A stretch of 45,317 bases of DNA from DASYAE01 sp036501535 (lineage in GTDB: Bacteria > Actinomycetota > Actinomycetes > Streptomycetales > Catenulisporaceae), in the NCBI GenBank assembly GCA_036501535.1, contig DASYAE010000086.1, positions 1 through 45,317 on the forward strand, in the 5' to 3' direction. This document shows, in pieces, positions 7,610 through 17,516 of the stretch (positions within the stretch are counted from its first letter, which is position 1; each line of letters starts with the position of its first letter). The notes under the pieces were generated by a model. It did no database searches and had not been told where the DNA came from. It saw nothing but the letters and a program-made list of their open reading frames with translations. A program made the position numbers and the translations under genes.

Positions 7610-7804
7610 ATGGTTCTCTCGGTCTCCGGTGTGCTGCTGCTCGGGATCATCGTCTTCATCCTGTTCCGCAAGGACGGCCTGAAGATGTCACACATGATCG
7701 TGTGCATGCTCTTCGGCTTCTACCTGGCGTCCACCACGATCGCGTCCTCGATCCGGGACAGTGCGAACTCGATCGCCGGGTTCATCGACGGCATCCACTT
7801 CTAG
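7610..7804 (+). CDS. Small two-helix membrane protein, unknown function
   Basis: 64 residues with two predicted membrane helices (about 4-20 VSGVLLLGIIVFILF and 28-46 MIVCMLFGFYLASTTIA), a KDGLK linker, and a short hydrophilic tail. The ATG is preceded by GGAGGGAG at 8 bases, a strong ribosome-binding site. It ends 9 bases before the TraB/FtsK-like ATPase gene, so the two are very likely cotranscribed. Plasmid conjugation loci of Streptomyces also place small membrane (Spd) proteins beside TraB; I infer but cannot show a partner role. Confidence 0.8.
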   Translation: MVLSVSGVLLLGIIVFILFRKDGLKMSHMIVCMLFGFYLASTTIASSIRDSANSIAGFIDGIHF

Positions 7805-7813
7805 GCGGCGGCG

Positions 7814-9589
7814 GTGGCACCTGCGGCCCGAGCCGCCGACTCGGTCTGGAACCGGCTCGGCCGCGGCGTCGCCGAGTCCGCACCCGCCTCGTGGCTCAAC
7901 GCCAACGTGCTCAACCACCCGGGGGTCTCACGCACCCGCGGCGTGACCGGGCGGGCGTGGGTCCGGGTGCTCGACGTCTGCTACCCGCTGATCGTGCTCG
8001 GCCGCGGCGCCCGGCGCGGCCTCGCGCTGATCCTCGATCGGTGGAAGGGCGACGGCAAGGAGAAGCGGCGCATCGAGGCCCTGGTCGCGGTGGCCTGCGT
8101 GGTGGCGGTCGCGCTGATCCACTACGGCCCGCTGCTGCTGTTCCTCGGCGCGGTGGGCGCCTGCGCCTGGCTCGGCCGGGACACCTCCCGCCGGAACGCC
8201 GACCCGGAGGCGCCCACGCACATCACCAGGCTGCAGGCCGTCTACAACGGCCTGGTGCCGTACCTGCAGAACGGCGACGACCCGGACCAGCACTTCAAGC
8301 CCGGCGGCGGCTACCGGGACGCGTTCACCGCCTGGGCGTTCGACGAACAGGACCGGCTGGTCCACCTGCGGCTCGACTACTCGGAGTACGTCAAGGACGG
8401 CCTGGCCGACTGCCGGGCCCAGGTCGAGCGGGCGATCGAGGGCAAGGTCGGGCAGTCGAACGAGTACCTGTACGACTGGGACGAGCAGGGCAACCACCTC
8501 GACGTGCGCATCCTGCCGCCGCTGACCGCCGGCATCGGCATCCAGCCCTGGCCGGTCGCGGACATCGAGTTCGTGCTCGGCATCACCGACCCCGGCTCGT
8601 CCGGCCGGCTCATCCCGGTGCTGGTGCCGGACGGCGCCGAGGCGGCGGCCGAGCCCGCGGCCGGCGCGCGCGACGCGTCCGGCGCCGCGCCGCCCGGGTT
8701 CCGGGTGGAGCAGCTCGCCCCGGTGATCTGGCGGGTCGCCTCCACGGACCCGCACCTGCTGGTGGCCGGCGGGCCGGGCACCGGCAAGTCCACCGCGCTG
8801 CGCTCGCTGGCCGCCCAGGCGCTGGCCAGCGGCCACCGGATCGCGGTGCTCGACACCGGCCGGTGCGAGCACTACGCGGGGCTCGGCGGCCGGCCCGGAG
8901 TGCTGCGGGTCGCCGAGGACGCCAGGGCGTGGCTGGACCTGATCGACTGGTTCGGCGCGGAGGTCGAGCAGCGCGCGCTGCGGATGGCCCCGTTCCGCCA
9001 CGCCGCCGCGGCGCAGAGGCCCGCGCTGCCCGCACCCGCGCCCGAGCCCGTCGCGGTGCCCACGCCGGGCGTACCGGTAGGCATCTACAGCGACGAGTCC
9101 GATGACACCCAAACGCGCCTGAAGCCCGTCGAAGGCCTCGATCCGGCCGCCGCGGTACCGTCGGGTCTCCCGGGCACCCCAGGCGCGCCAGAGGCCCCAG
9201 CAGCCCCCGTGGAGCCCCATCTGTGGCTGCTGGTCGACGACGTGTCGGAGCTCGCCGAGGCGGCGGCCTCGCTCGACCGCCCCGATCCGCTCGACGTCCT
9301 GGCCGCCGCCGCCCGCAAGGCCCGGTTCGCCCAGGCCACGGTGGTGGTGGCCGCGCCGACCGACAAGCTCTCCGAGCTGTACCCGCTGCTGCTCGGCCAG
9401 CTCACCGCGCGTGTCGCGCTCGGCCGGGTCGACCCGGCGGCGTCCACGCTGCTGTTCGGCGGGACGCTGGAACTCGGCGGCGCCGCGGTCATGCCGCGCG
9501 GCCGCGGCTACGCGCAGATCGGGCTCAACGGCCCGGTGATCCGGCTACAGGCGCCCTATGCGCCCACGCTCGCGCCGACAGCTGTGTGA
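7814..9589 (+). CDS. FtsK/TraB-like membrane-anchored ATPase
   Basis: 591 residues. An N-terminal soluble part of ~90 residues is followed by a hydrophobic pair at about 94-118 (VAVACVVAVALIHYGPLLLFLGAV) and a ~150-residue linker. The ATPase has Walker A AGGPGTGKST (near residue 318) and Walker B HLWLLVDDV (near residue 472), with a Pro/Ala-rich insertion between them. The plan resembles TraB, the FtsK/SpoIIIE-like translocase that moves double-stranded plasmid DNA in Streptomyces conjugation, but no other transfer, integrase or replication gene is nearby, so it is probably a chromosomal relative. The GTG start lies 9 bases after the small membrane gene. The 3' end overlaps the convergent GGDEF gene by 65 bases. 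Confidence 0.75.
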   Translation: MAPAARAADSVWNRLGRGVAESAPASWLNANVLNHPGVSRTRGVTGRAWVRVLDVCYPLIVLGRGARRGLALILDRWKGDGKEKRRIEALVAVACVVAVALIHYGPLLLFLGAVGACAWLGRDTSRRNADPEAPTHITRLQAVYNGLVPYLQNGDDPDQHFKPGGGYRDAFTAWAFDEQDRLVHLRLDYSEYVKDGLADCRAQVERAIEGKVGQSNEYLYDWDEQGNHLDVRILPPLTAGIGIQPWPVADIEFVLGITDPGSSGRLIPVLVPDGAEAAAEPAAGARDASGAAPPGFRVEQLAPVIWRVASTDPHLLVAGGPGTGKSTALRSLAAQALASGHRIAVLDTGRCEHYAGLGGRPGVLRVAEDARAWLDLIDWFGAEVEQRALRMAPFRHAAAAQRPALPAPAPEPVAVPTPGVPVGIYSDESDDTQTRLKPVEGLDPAAAVPSGLPGTPGAPEAPAAPVEPHLWLLVDDVSELAEAAASLDRPDPLDVLAAAARKARFAQATVVVAAPTDKLSELYPLLLGQLTARVALGRVDPAASTLLFGGTLELGGAAVMPRGRGYAQIGLNGPVIRLQAPYAPTLAPTAV

Positions 9590-10730
9590 AGGCGGCCCGC
9601 GAACGCTTGTGCGCGTACATCTCCCGGTCCGCGTTGCCGAGCAGTTCCATCGCGCGGACCTCGGGGTCGACCGAGTTCTCCGGCCGGGCCTGCTCGTAGG
9701 CCAGCCCCAGCGAGGCGCGCACCAGCAGCTTGTCCCCGTTGATCCGCATCGGGTGGGAGAAGGCCTGGTCGATCCGGTCGAGCAGGGCCAGCGCCTCGTC
9801 CGGCCCGATGCCGGCGGCCACCACCACGAACTCGTCCCCGCCGGGGCGGGCGACCACGTCCTCCCCGCGCACCAGTTCGCGCAGCCGGGCCGCGGCCACC
9901 TTGAGCACCTGGTCGCCGAAGCCGTGCCCCTTGGTGTCGTTCACCTCTTTGAACCGGTCGAGGTCGCAGAACACCACCGCCAGCGGGATCTGGTCGGCCA
10001 GCAGAGCGGTCAGCCGCTCGGCCAGCTCGACCGGATTCGCCAGCCCGGTCAGGGCGTCGTGCCTGGCCTGGTGGCGCAGATGCGCCTCTGCCTCCACACG
10101 CTGCGCGATGTCCTCGCGCAGCGCCCTGCTCTCGGTCTCCAGGCTCTGCATGCGCTGCATCGCCTCGTCGTGGCGGGCGGCGTTGCCGATCGCGATGGCG
10201 GCCTGCTCGGCGAACATCTCGATCACCTCGATCACCCACGGAGCGGGCATGAGGCCGTCCGAGGGCTCGGCGAACGAGAGCAGGCCGACCAGCCGGCTCT
10301 CCGCGTCGTACATGGGGGCGAGCAGGTCGTAGTCCGGCTGCCAGTACTCGCCCGTCTCCGGCCGGCGCGGCACCTCCGGCACGTAGACCCTGATGTTCTC
10401 CGGCGGATTCGCGCCCAGCCCGCGCACGAAGCACAGGCTGCCCCAGCACTCGCCACGCTTGAGGATGTCCTCGACGTCCCGGCGGGGAAGCTCCTCGCCC
10501 AGCAGGGCGGCCTCCATCTCGGCCGAGCCGGCGGTGACCGCGCAGGTCAGGTCGCCGTCCGCGTTGGCCACGTTGACCACGGCGAGGGTGAACGGGGTAC
10601 AGGCGATCACGCTGTCGGCGATCGCCCGGAGCGTGGCCCCGAGGCCCACGGCGGCGTTCACCGTCGACAGGGCCCGGTGGACAGTGCGCAGGCCGGAGAG
10701 AGGTATGTGGCCTTCCGCTACCTCGTCCAC
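9525..10730 (-). CDS. cdgB: GAF-GGDEF diguanylate cyclase (CdgB-like)
   Basis: 401 residues: an N-terminal GAF-type sensor (about 15-185), a coiled-coil linker (about 185-220) and a GGDEF domain (about 222-385). CDLDRFKEVND (255-265) supplies metal binding, and the active-site loop is an intact GGDEF (297-301). RGED (288-291) sits exactly five residues before it and is the product-inhibition I-site. It should make cyclic di-GMP from two GTP, a signal that blocks sporulation through BldD in streptomycetes. The architecture and neighbours suggest the orthologue of S. coelicolor CdgB. No EAL or HD-GYP domain follows. The GTG start is weakly supported. The last ~20 codons overlap the convergent ATPase gene. 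Confidence 0.88.
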   Translation of the reverse strand: MDEVAEGHIPLSGLRTVHRALSTVNAAVGLGATLRAIADSVIACTPFTLAVVNVANADGDLTCAVTAGSAEMEAALLGEELPRRDVEDILKRGECWGSLCFVRGLGANPPENIRVYVPEVPRRPETGEYWQPDYDLLAPMYDAESRLVGLLSFAEPSDGLMPAPWVIEVIEMFAEQAAIAIGNAARHDEAMQRMQSLETESRALREDIAQRVEAEAHLRHQARHDALTGLANPVELAERLTALLADQIPLAVVFCDLDRFKEVNDTKGHGFGDQVLKVAAARLRELVRGEDVVARPGGDEFVVVAAGIGPDEALALLDRIDQAFSHPMRINGDKLLVRASLGLAYEQARPENSVDPEVRAMELLGNADREMYAHKRSRAAFTQLSARAWAHRAPVAGSPGR

Positions 10731-11084
10731 CAGCTCTCATCCCGATCACTCGCCAGGGGGCCGGGGCCACCCGGTCGGCCGCCGCCCGATCGTCGTGCAC
10801 ACGGCAAGGGGGTGTACACGGGGCGGTCGCCGAACCGAACGCACCGGGCCAGACACGGAATGTACAGCAGGACGCCGCCCCTGCACCAGCAGGGCCCTTG
10901 CACTTGCGGGTGCCTTATTCCAACTCTGACACCACGGCCCGGCGGAGGGCGGCGCGCGGGCGCGGCGGAGTCCGCGCTCGGTAAAGAAACCGTAAGGATC
11001 ATGCACCGCCGCCAATCCGCAATGCGGCGGCGCGTGCCGCCGAAGCCGTTGATGCGGTACCGTTTCGGGGTGGGCGTATCAGGC
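10731..11084. other. Divergent promoter region of the GGDEF gene and a small gene
   Basis: About 350 bases with no supported gene. It holds three copies of a GTGTACAC-like motif (around 10796-10802, 10813-10820 and 10860-10867) and a GCAC-N6-GTGC dyad near 10910. These could be regulator sites for the GGDEF gene; I found no clean BldD-type palindrome. In-frame ATGs at 11001 and 11052 could extend the rightward gene. Confidence 0.35.
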
Positions 11085-11381
11085 ATGGACCATCCCATCA
11101 CCGGTGCGGACCGCTTCGAGGCGGTCCGACGGACCGCTCACGTGCCCCCGATCACCGTAGGTGTTCGCTCGGTCGCCGAGCGTCTCGACCGCCATCTGGC
11201 GGTCCTGGTCTCGGAGCCGCAGGTCGACTCCCGGGCCGTGCAGGCGGACACCGCGGCGCAGGCCGTGCAGCTTTTGCGCGAGATCTCCCCGCGCACCGCC
11301 TCGTCCCAGCAGTCCCAGCCGAGGCGCCGCTTCTCGCTGTTCGCTCCGCTTCGCTCGTTCAAGCGCTGGTTCGGCATGTAG
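11085..11381 (+). CDS. Small conserved-looking protein of unknown function
   Basis: 98 residues, no recognised domain. The middle is predicted helical and amphipathic (RSVAERLDRHLAVLVSEPQ, AQAVQLLREI), and the tail is basic and aromatic (RRRFSLFAPLRSFKRWFGM), as in peripheral membrane proteins. Codon third positions follow the GC-rich pattern. A strong terminator with a U tract begins 24 bases after its stop, which supports a real transcript. The start is uncertain: ATG 11085 is preceded by GGGGTGGG; ATG 11052 or 11001 would lengthen it. Confidence 0.6.
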   Translation: MDHPITGADRFEAVRRTAHVPPITVGVRSVAERLDRHLAVLVSEPQVDSRAVQADTAAQAVQLLREISPRTASSQQSQPRRRFSLFAPLRSFKRWFGM

Positions 11382-11404
11382 GAAGCCGAGCCGTCGCGGC
11401 CCCT

Positions 11405-11452
11405 GAGCCGATCCCTGCGCACGCTCTGCGCCGGGGTCGGCTCGCTTGTTTT
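11405..11452 (+). terminator. Rho-independent terminator
   Basis: Stem 11405-11415 pairs with 11433-11443 (11 bp including one G-U pair). The loop holds a second short stem GCGCA/TGCGC. It is followed by GCTTGTTTT. It ends the small rightward gene, and is one of few signals in the window with a clear U tract. Confidence 0.85.
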
Positions 11453-11599
11453 CGGGCCATGAGGCTCCGCCTCACTCGGTCATCCGCCCAGATTCGCCAG
11501 GACTCGGACCGGACCCGGCTCGACGCCCAAAAGGCCGATCGCCGGGTGGTCAGGACTCTCGTCCCGGCCAACCCGGCGATCCGCGTCAGGGGCTGCCAC

Positions 11600-14155
<2,556 letters not shown>

Positions 14156-14488
14156 CTTCTTCTCGCTCCCCGGAGCGGTCGGGCAGTGCCGGGAATCCCT
14201 GCACCTGCACCCGGCCTGTCCTTCCGAATGCTAGTCCTGCATGACGACGGACCTTACGGGACTGCAGGCCCAGCACTCCGGCGGCACTGTGCGCCGGGGC
14301 GCCAAAACACCTCGTCAGAATTGGTCTTCCCGCAGCTCAACGCAGTACGCCCGAGAGCTGTACGCCTGAAGCGAACGGCGTGCCGACACGCCGTGGCCGA
14401 CCGCCGCGCCCTACCCTGGGGAACCGTCCCCTTCGCCGTCCCGCGCGCCCCGCCACACCGCCGGGCGCGGACTCGAGTGAGGCCCGCG
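14156..14488. other. Divergent promoter region of clpC and the SCO3374-family gene
   Basis: About 330 bases. Besides the ClgR-type box it contains a repeated GTACGCC (14345-14351 and 14360-14366). I see no gene in it: the frames crossing it are read-through of neighbouring genes' antisense frames. Confidence 0.5.
14363..14376 (-). promoter_or_regulatory. Candidate ClgR activator box for clpC
   Basis: On the minus strand the sequence reads GTTCGC-TTCAG-GCG, matching the Streptomyces ClgR motif GTTCGC-N5-GCG. ClgR activates clpC1, clpP1P2 and lon. Just downstream a possible promoter TTCAGG-N17-TACTGC overlaps it, as expected for an activator site near -40, and would give a clpC leader of roughly 180 bases. 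The same region could also serve the divergent SCO3374-type gene. Confidence 0.55.
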
Positions 14489-15016
14489 ATGTCCCACAAC
14501 GCCGCATTCGCCGGCGCCATTCCCGGATCACCCGCGGCCTGCGCGGCCGGCCCGGGCGCGGCGGCGGGCGCCGAGCTGGAGCGGTGGTACACCGAGGTGC
14601 GCGGCTGGCCGGTCGAGCGGCGCGAGACATCGGACCTCTGGCTGCCCGCGGGGTCCCGGTTCGACGCGCTGGAGGCGCCGGAGGAGGCCGGCCGGCGGGC
14701 GCTGCGGCGGCTGCTCGGCTACGGCCAGGCGGCGCTGGCGCCCGGGCCGGTGGGCCTGACCGGGGCCGGCGGCTGCGTGTTCTTCGTCGCGCCCGGCGCC
14801 CGGGACGACCTGCCGGAGCTGCTCGACTGGCTGGACTGGGGCGGCATCGACCTCGGCCTGCGCGCGTACGGCGAGGGCGACCGGCTGCCCGCGCCGCGCC
14901 GGGACCAGTGGCTGCACGACCCGCTCGGCGCCGTCCCCGAGGTGATCGCGCTGCTGGCGACCATCGCCCAGGCGTGCTCCACGCACCGGCTCGGCCGCCG
15001 CGGCTGGCCGGCCTGA
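14489..15016 (+). CDS. SCO3374-family protein (primase/polymerase-like remnant)
   Basis: 175 residues, of a streptomycete family always found between clpC and lsr2 (SCO3374 family, recognised by position and motifs from memory). The segments GGCVFFVAPGARDDLPELLDW and WGGIDLGLRAYGEGDRLPAP resemble part of the bifunctional primase/polymerase N-terminal domain, where the latter is a strand leading to a substrate-contact loop. The catalytic acidic pair of true Prim-Pol proteins is not evident, so it may be a non-catalytic relative. ATG 14489 has GAGG at 6 bases; GTG 14477 is an alternative start. It is divergent from clpC and converges on lsr2. Confidence 0.75.
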   Translation: MSHNAAFAGAIPGSPAACAAGPGAAAGAELERWYTEVRGWPVERRETSDLWLPAGSRFDALEAPEEAGRRALRRLLGYGQAALAPGPVGLTGAGGCVFFVAPGARDDLPELLDWLDWGGIDLGLRAYGEGDRLPAPRRDQWLHDPLGAVPEVIALLATIAQACSTHRLGRRGWPA

Positions 15017-15063
15017 GCCGGCGTGTCGGCGCGGTACGGCCGGACCGGGCCGGGGACACGGCG

Positions 15064-15105
15064 GGGCCGGGCGGCGCCCCCGCGTACGGGGGCAGCGCCC
15101 GGCCC
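15064..15105. terminator. Bidirectional hairpin terminator
   Basis: A perfect 10-bp outer stem (15064-15073 with 15096-15105) and an inner 6-bp stem (76-81 with 88-93 of the same hundred) form a very stable hairpin between the convergent SCO3374-type gene and lsr2. The remaining ~150 bases of this gap show nothing else. Confidence 0.8.
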
Positions 15106-15251
15106 GAATTCCACCGGCTGCCTTCTCGGATCACCGCCGGCCGACGGCCCGATCCGCCGGCTTCCCACCGAGACCTGCTCTCACCGGGACGTGCCGGAAT
15201 TGCGCCCGATACCCGGTGATACTGCGTAATACTCAGTTCTCAGTTTCTCAC

Positions 15252-15602
15252 TCAGTTCGCCGCGCGGTACGCGTCGATGATCTTCTTGGAAAGCCGACCG
15301 CGCGCGTTCACGTCGTGGCCGTTGGCCTTCGCCCACTCGCGCACCGCCGCGGTGTCGAGGCCGGAATCCTGCCCGCGCACCGCCGCGCGCGCACTGCCGC
15401 GCCGGCCGCGCCCGGAGGCCTGGTCCGCCCGGTAGGCCCGCCCGGCTTCGATGTACTTCTTGAAATCGGCCCGCAGCCTGTCCGCGTTCTTGTCATTCAA
15501 GTCGATCTCGTACTCGGCGTTGTCCAGACCGAATCGGATGGTCTGGGTGGCGTCGCCGTCACCGAGATCGTCGGTCATCAACACCACATGTCTCTGGGCC
15601 AT
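15252..15602 (-). CDS. lsr2: Lsr2 nucleoid-associated xenogeneic silencer
   Basis: 116 residues. It coats and bridges AT-rich DNA and represses foreign and specialised-metabolite genes in actinomycetes, functionally like H-NS. The N-terminal oligomerisation domain is MAQRHVVLMTDDLG through FKKYIEAGRAYR. A basic linker (SGRGRRGSARAAVRG) leads to the C-terminal DNA-binding domain VREWAKANGHDVNARGRLSKKIIDAYRAAN, whose NARGR is the AT-hook-like RGR that enters the minor groove. The ATG at 15602 has AAAGG 7 bases upstream; the preceding GTG is too close. It is flanked by clpC and argA-type genes, the usual housekeeping position. Confidence 0.96.
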   Translation of the reverse strand: MAQRHVVLMTDDLGDGDATQTIRFGLDNAEYEIDLNDKNADRLRADFKKYIEAGRAYRADQASGRGRRGSARAAVRGQDSGLDTAAVREWAKANGHDVNARGRLSKKIIDAYRAAN

Positions 15603-15730
15603 CACGGCGCCTTTCGCTAGCTTCCCTCGTCAGAGACAAGACAAGCGCATTCCCGCCAGCCGTTCAACTCGCCCAGGAAAAATTTCGGTAATAGCCTTCG
15701 GCGGTGGAACTGCGTCCGTAGTACGAACCG

Positions 15731-16258
15731 TTACGGCGACAGCAGCCGGAGCATCCGGGTGTTACCCAAAGTGTTCGGTTTCACCCGTTCCAGATCCAGG
15801 AACTCGGCGATGCCCTCGTCCGGCGACCGGAGCAGTTCGGCGGCGATTTGCGAGTCGACCACCCGGCCCGCCGCCGGGTTCTGCGACAGCGCCCGGAAAC
15901 CGTGCCGGCCGAAGAAATCCGTCTCGAAGGTTAGGCAGAACACCCTGCGTACACCCAACCACGCGGCGGTGTCGAGAAGTTTTTCCACAATGGCGTGGCC
16001 CACGCCCAGCCCGCGGCAGCCCGGATCAACCGCGACGGTGCGCACTTCGGCCAGATCGCGCCACATCACATGCAATGCCCCACACCCGATCACCGGACCG
16101 CCCTTATCCCGCTCGGCCACCCAGAACTCCTGAATGTCCTCGTAGAGGGTGACCGTGGGCTTGTCGAGCAGAATCCCCCGGCGTGCATACGCGTCCAGCA
16201 GGTCGCGGATCGTTTCGACGTCTGCGGTCCGCGCCCGGCGGACGGTGAGATCTTCCAC
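15731..16258 (-). CDS. argA: Amino-acid N-acetyltransferase (ArgA-type GNAT)
   Basis: A 175-residue GNAT enzyme matching the short actinobacterial N-acetylglutamate synthase (like M. tuberculosis Rv2747, 174 residues), which acetylates glutamate (or glutamine) with acetyl-CoA at the start of arginine synthesis. Visible: TVRRARTADVETIRDLL, EFWVAERDKGGPVIGCGALHVMW, the acetyl-CoA loop VRTVAVDPGCRGLGVGHAIVEKLL, and VFCLTFETDFFGRHGF. GTG 16258 gives the family length and has a -10 box TAATCT 8 bases upstream, so the transcript may be leaderless. An upstream GTG (16315) would add 19 unconserved residues. Confidence 0.85.
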   Translation of the reverse strand: MEDLTVRRARTADVETIRDLLDAYARRGILLDKPTVTLYEDIQEFWVAERDKGGPVIGCGALHVMWRDLAEVRTVAVDPGCRGLGVGHAIVEKLLDTAAWLGVRRVFCLTFETDFFGRHGFRALSQNPAAGRVVDSQIAAELLRSPDEGIAEFLDLERVKPNTLGNTRMLRLLSP

Positions 16259-16266
16259 GGACGCCG

Positions 16267-16272
16267 AGATTA
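16267..16272 (-). promoter_or_regulatory. -10 box of the argA-type gene (leaderless)
   Basis: TAATCT on the minus strand, 8 bases from GTG 16258. No Shine-Dalgarno sequence is present and no convincing -35 box is seen. Confidence 0.35.
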
Positions 16273-16385
16273 GCCGCCCGGACGGGATCCCGCGGACCCG
16301 GCACCCCCGCGTCACCGAAGCGGTGACCGCGTGCCCGCATAACGGCGCAGAGTACGGACGCGGGACCGCGCGAGTTCGGCAGAGT

Positions 16386-17378
16386 TCAGCGAAGCCCCGG
16401 AATCGAGCATTTCCCGGTAAGCGGTTCCGGGACGGCGCTTTTCACCGCCGTGCGGGCGGCGATCCGGGCCATTCTCCGGTCGAGTGGCGGATGGGTCGGG
16501 CGGGGCACCCGAACGGCCGCGTGGCGGGCGTGCCCGGCGGGACGCGCCCGGCCGCGGACCCCCGCCCCGGCCGCCTCGCCGGCCGCGAACCAGCGCAGGG
16601 CGCTGAGCAGTTCCGCGCCCAGCCCGACCTCCACCGCGAAGGCGTCCACCCGGTATTCCGCGACCCGCCCTGCGGCGTTTTTCGCGGCCAGCGCGACCAG
16701 GCCGGGCGCGGCGAAGGCGACCCGCAGCGCGCCGGCCGCGGCGCTCAGGCACCGGGCCAGCAGGACGGCCGCGGCGGCCCCGCAGTCGTCCAATGAATGT
16801 GCTGCGACCTCGAGCGGGCAGGCGAGCGCCGCGCCGACCAGCGCCGCGCCCTGCAGCGGCAGCAGGACCCAGACGAGGAACGCCGCCGCGCTGGTGTGCA
16901 TCCGCAGGTGGTGGCCCAGCTCGTGGGCGAGCACGCCGGCCAGCTCGCGGTCGCCGAGCTGCTCGAGCGCCCCGGCGGTCACGCAGATCACGTCCCGGCC
17001 GACCGAGTGGGCGTTGACCTCCGGCAGGTCGACGACCCGGATCCGGAACCGCCCGCCGGGCACGCCGGCCCGGTCCGCGACCCGTCCCCAGACCGCCGCG
17101 AGCCGGCGCGCCTCCGCCGCGGCCGGCTCGCGCATCGGCCAGAGCAGGCGGGCGATCGCCAGCTGGACCGGCCGCACGTTGTAACACAGCGCACTGGCCA
17201 GCCAGGCGCCGTAGACCGCGGACAGGGGCACCCCGAGCGCGTACCGGGCCAGCAGGGCGAGCGGCAGCAGACACAGGCCGGCTGGCACCGTGAAAGCCAC
17301 CGTCAGAGCGAGGGAGCACCAGGCGGTGCGATCCGGCCGGGTGAGTCGCACATGCCGCACATGCCGCATAGGTCGCAT
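16386..17378 (-). CDS. M48 family membrane metalloprotease
   Basis: About 330 residues. Two hydrophobic segments near the N-terminus (around 20-45 and 55-75) anchor it. Then come VDLPEVNAHSVGRDVICVTAGAL and the zinc motif HELGHHLRMH (HExxH, near residue 158), with further hydrophobic stretches behind and the third-ligand region AEYRVDAFAVEVG. This is the HtpX/Ste24 family, which degrades or processes membrane proteins in quality control. The start is chosen at ATG 17378, where TACCTT lies 8 bases upstream (leaderless type). The first residues MRPMRHVRHVR come from a small GCATGTGCG repeat. It follows the flavohemoglobin gene on the same strand. Substrate unknown. Confidence 0.85.
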   Translation of the reverse strand: MRPMRHVRHVRLTRPDRTAWCSLALTVAFTVPAGLCLLPLALLARYALGVPLSAVYGAWLASALCYNVRPVQLAIARLLWPMREPAAAEARRLAAVWGRVADRAGVPGGRFRIRVVDLPEVNAHSVGRDVICVTAGALEQLGDRELAGVLAHELGHHLRMHTSAAAFLVWVLLPLQGAALVGAALACPLEVAAHSLDDCGAAAAVLLARCLSAAAGALRVAFAAPGLVALAAKNAAGRVAEYRVDAFAVEVGLGAELLSALRWFAAGEAAGAGVRGRARPAGHARHAAVRVPRPTHPPLDRRMARIAARTAVKSAVPEPLTGKCSIPGLR

Positions 17379-17516
17379 GACGCGCGAAGGTACAGATAAG
17401 ACCACGCGGTGCACTCTGGCACCCGCCGCGCCGCGGTGCCCATCCGCCGCAAGAGTGATCGGCGGTGGTCCGGAGTTTCGACCGGCGCGAGGTCGGCTGA
17501 GCTGACGTGGAGTCAG

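Noticed and set aside
7814..9589. Integrated conjugative element
   Set aside because: Only the TraB-like ATPase and a small membrane protein are present; no integrase, replication gene, att repeats or change in composition.
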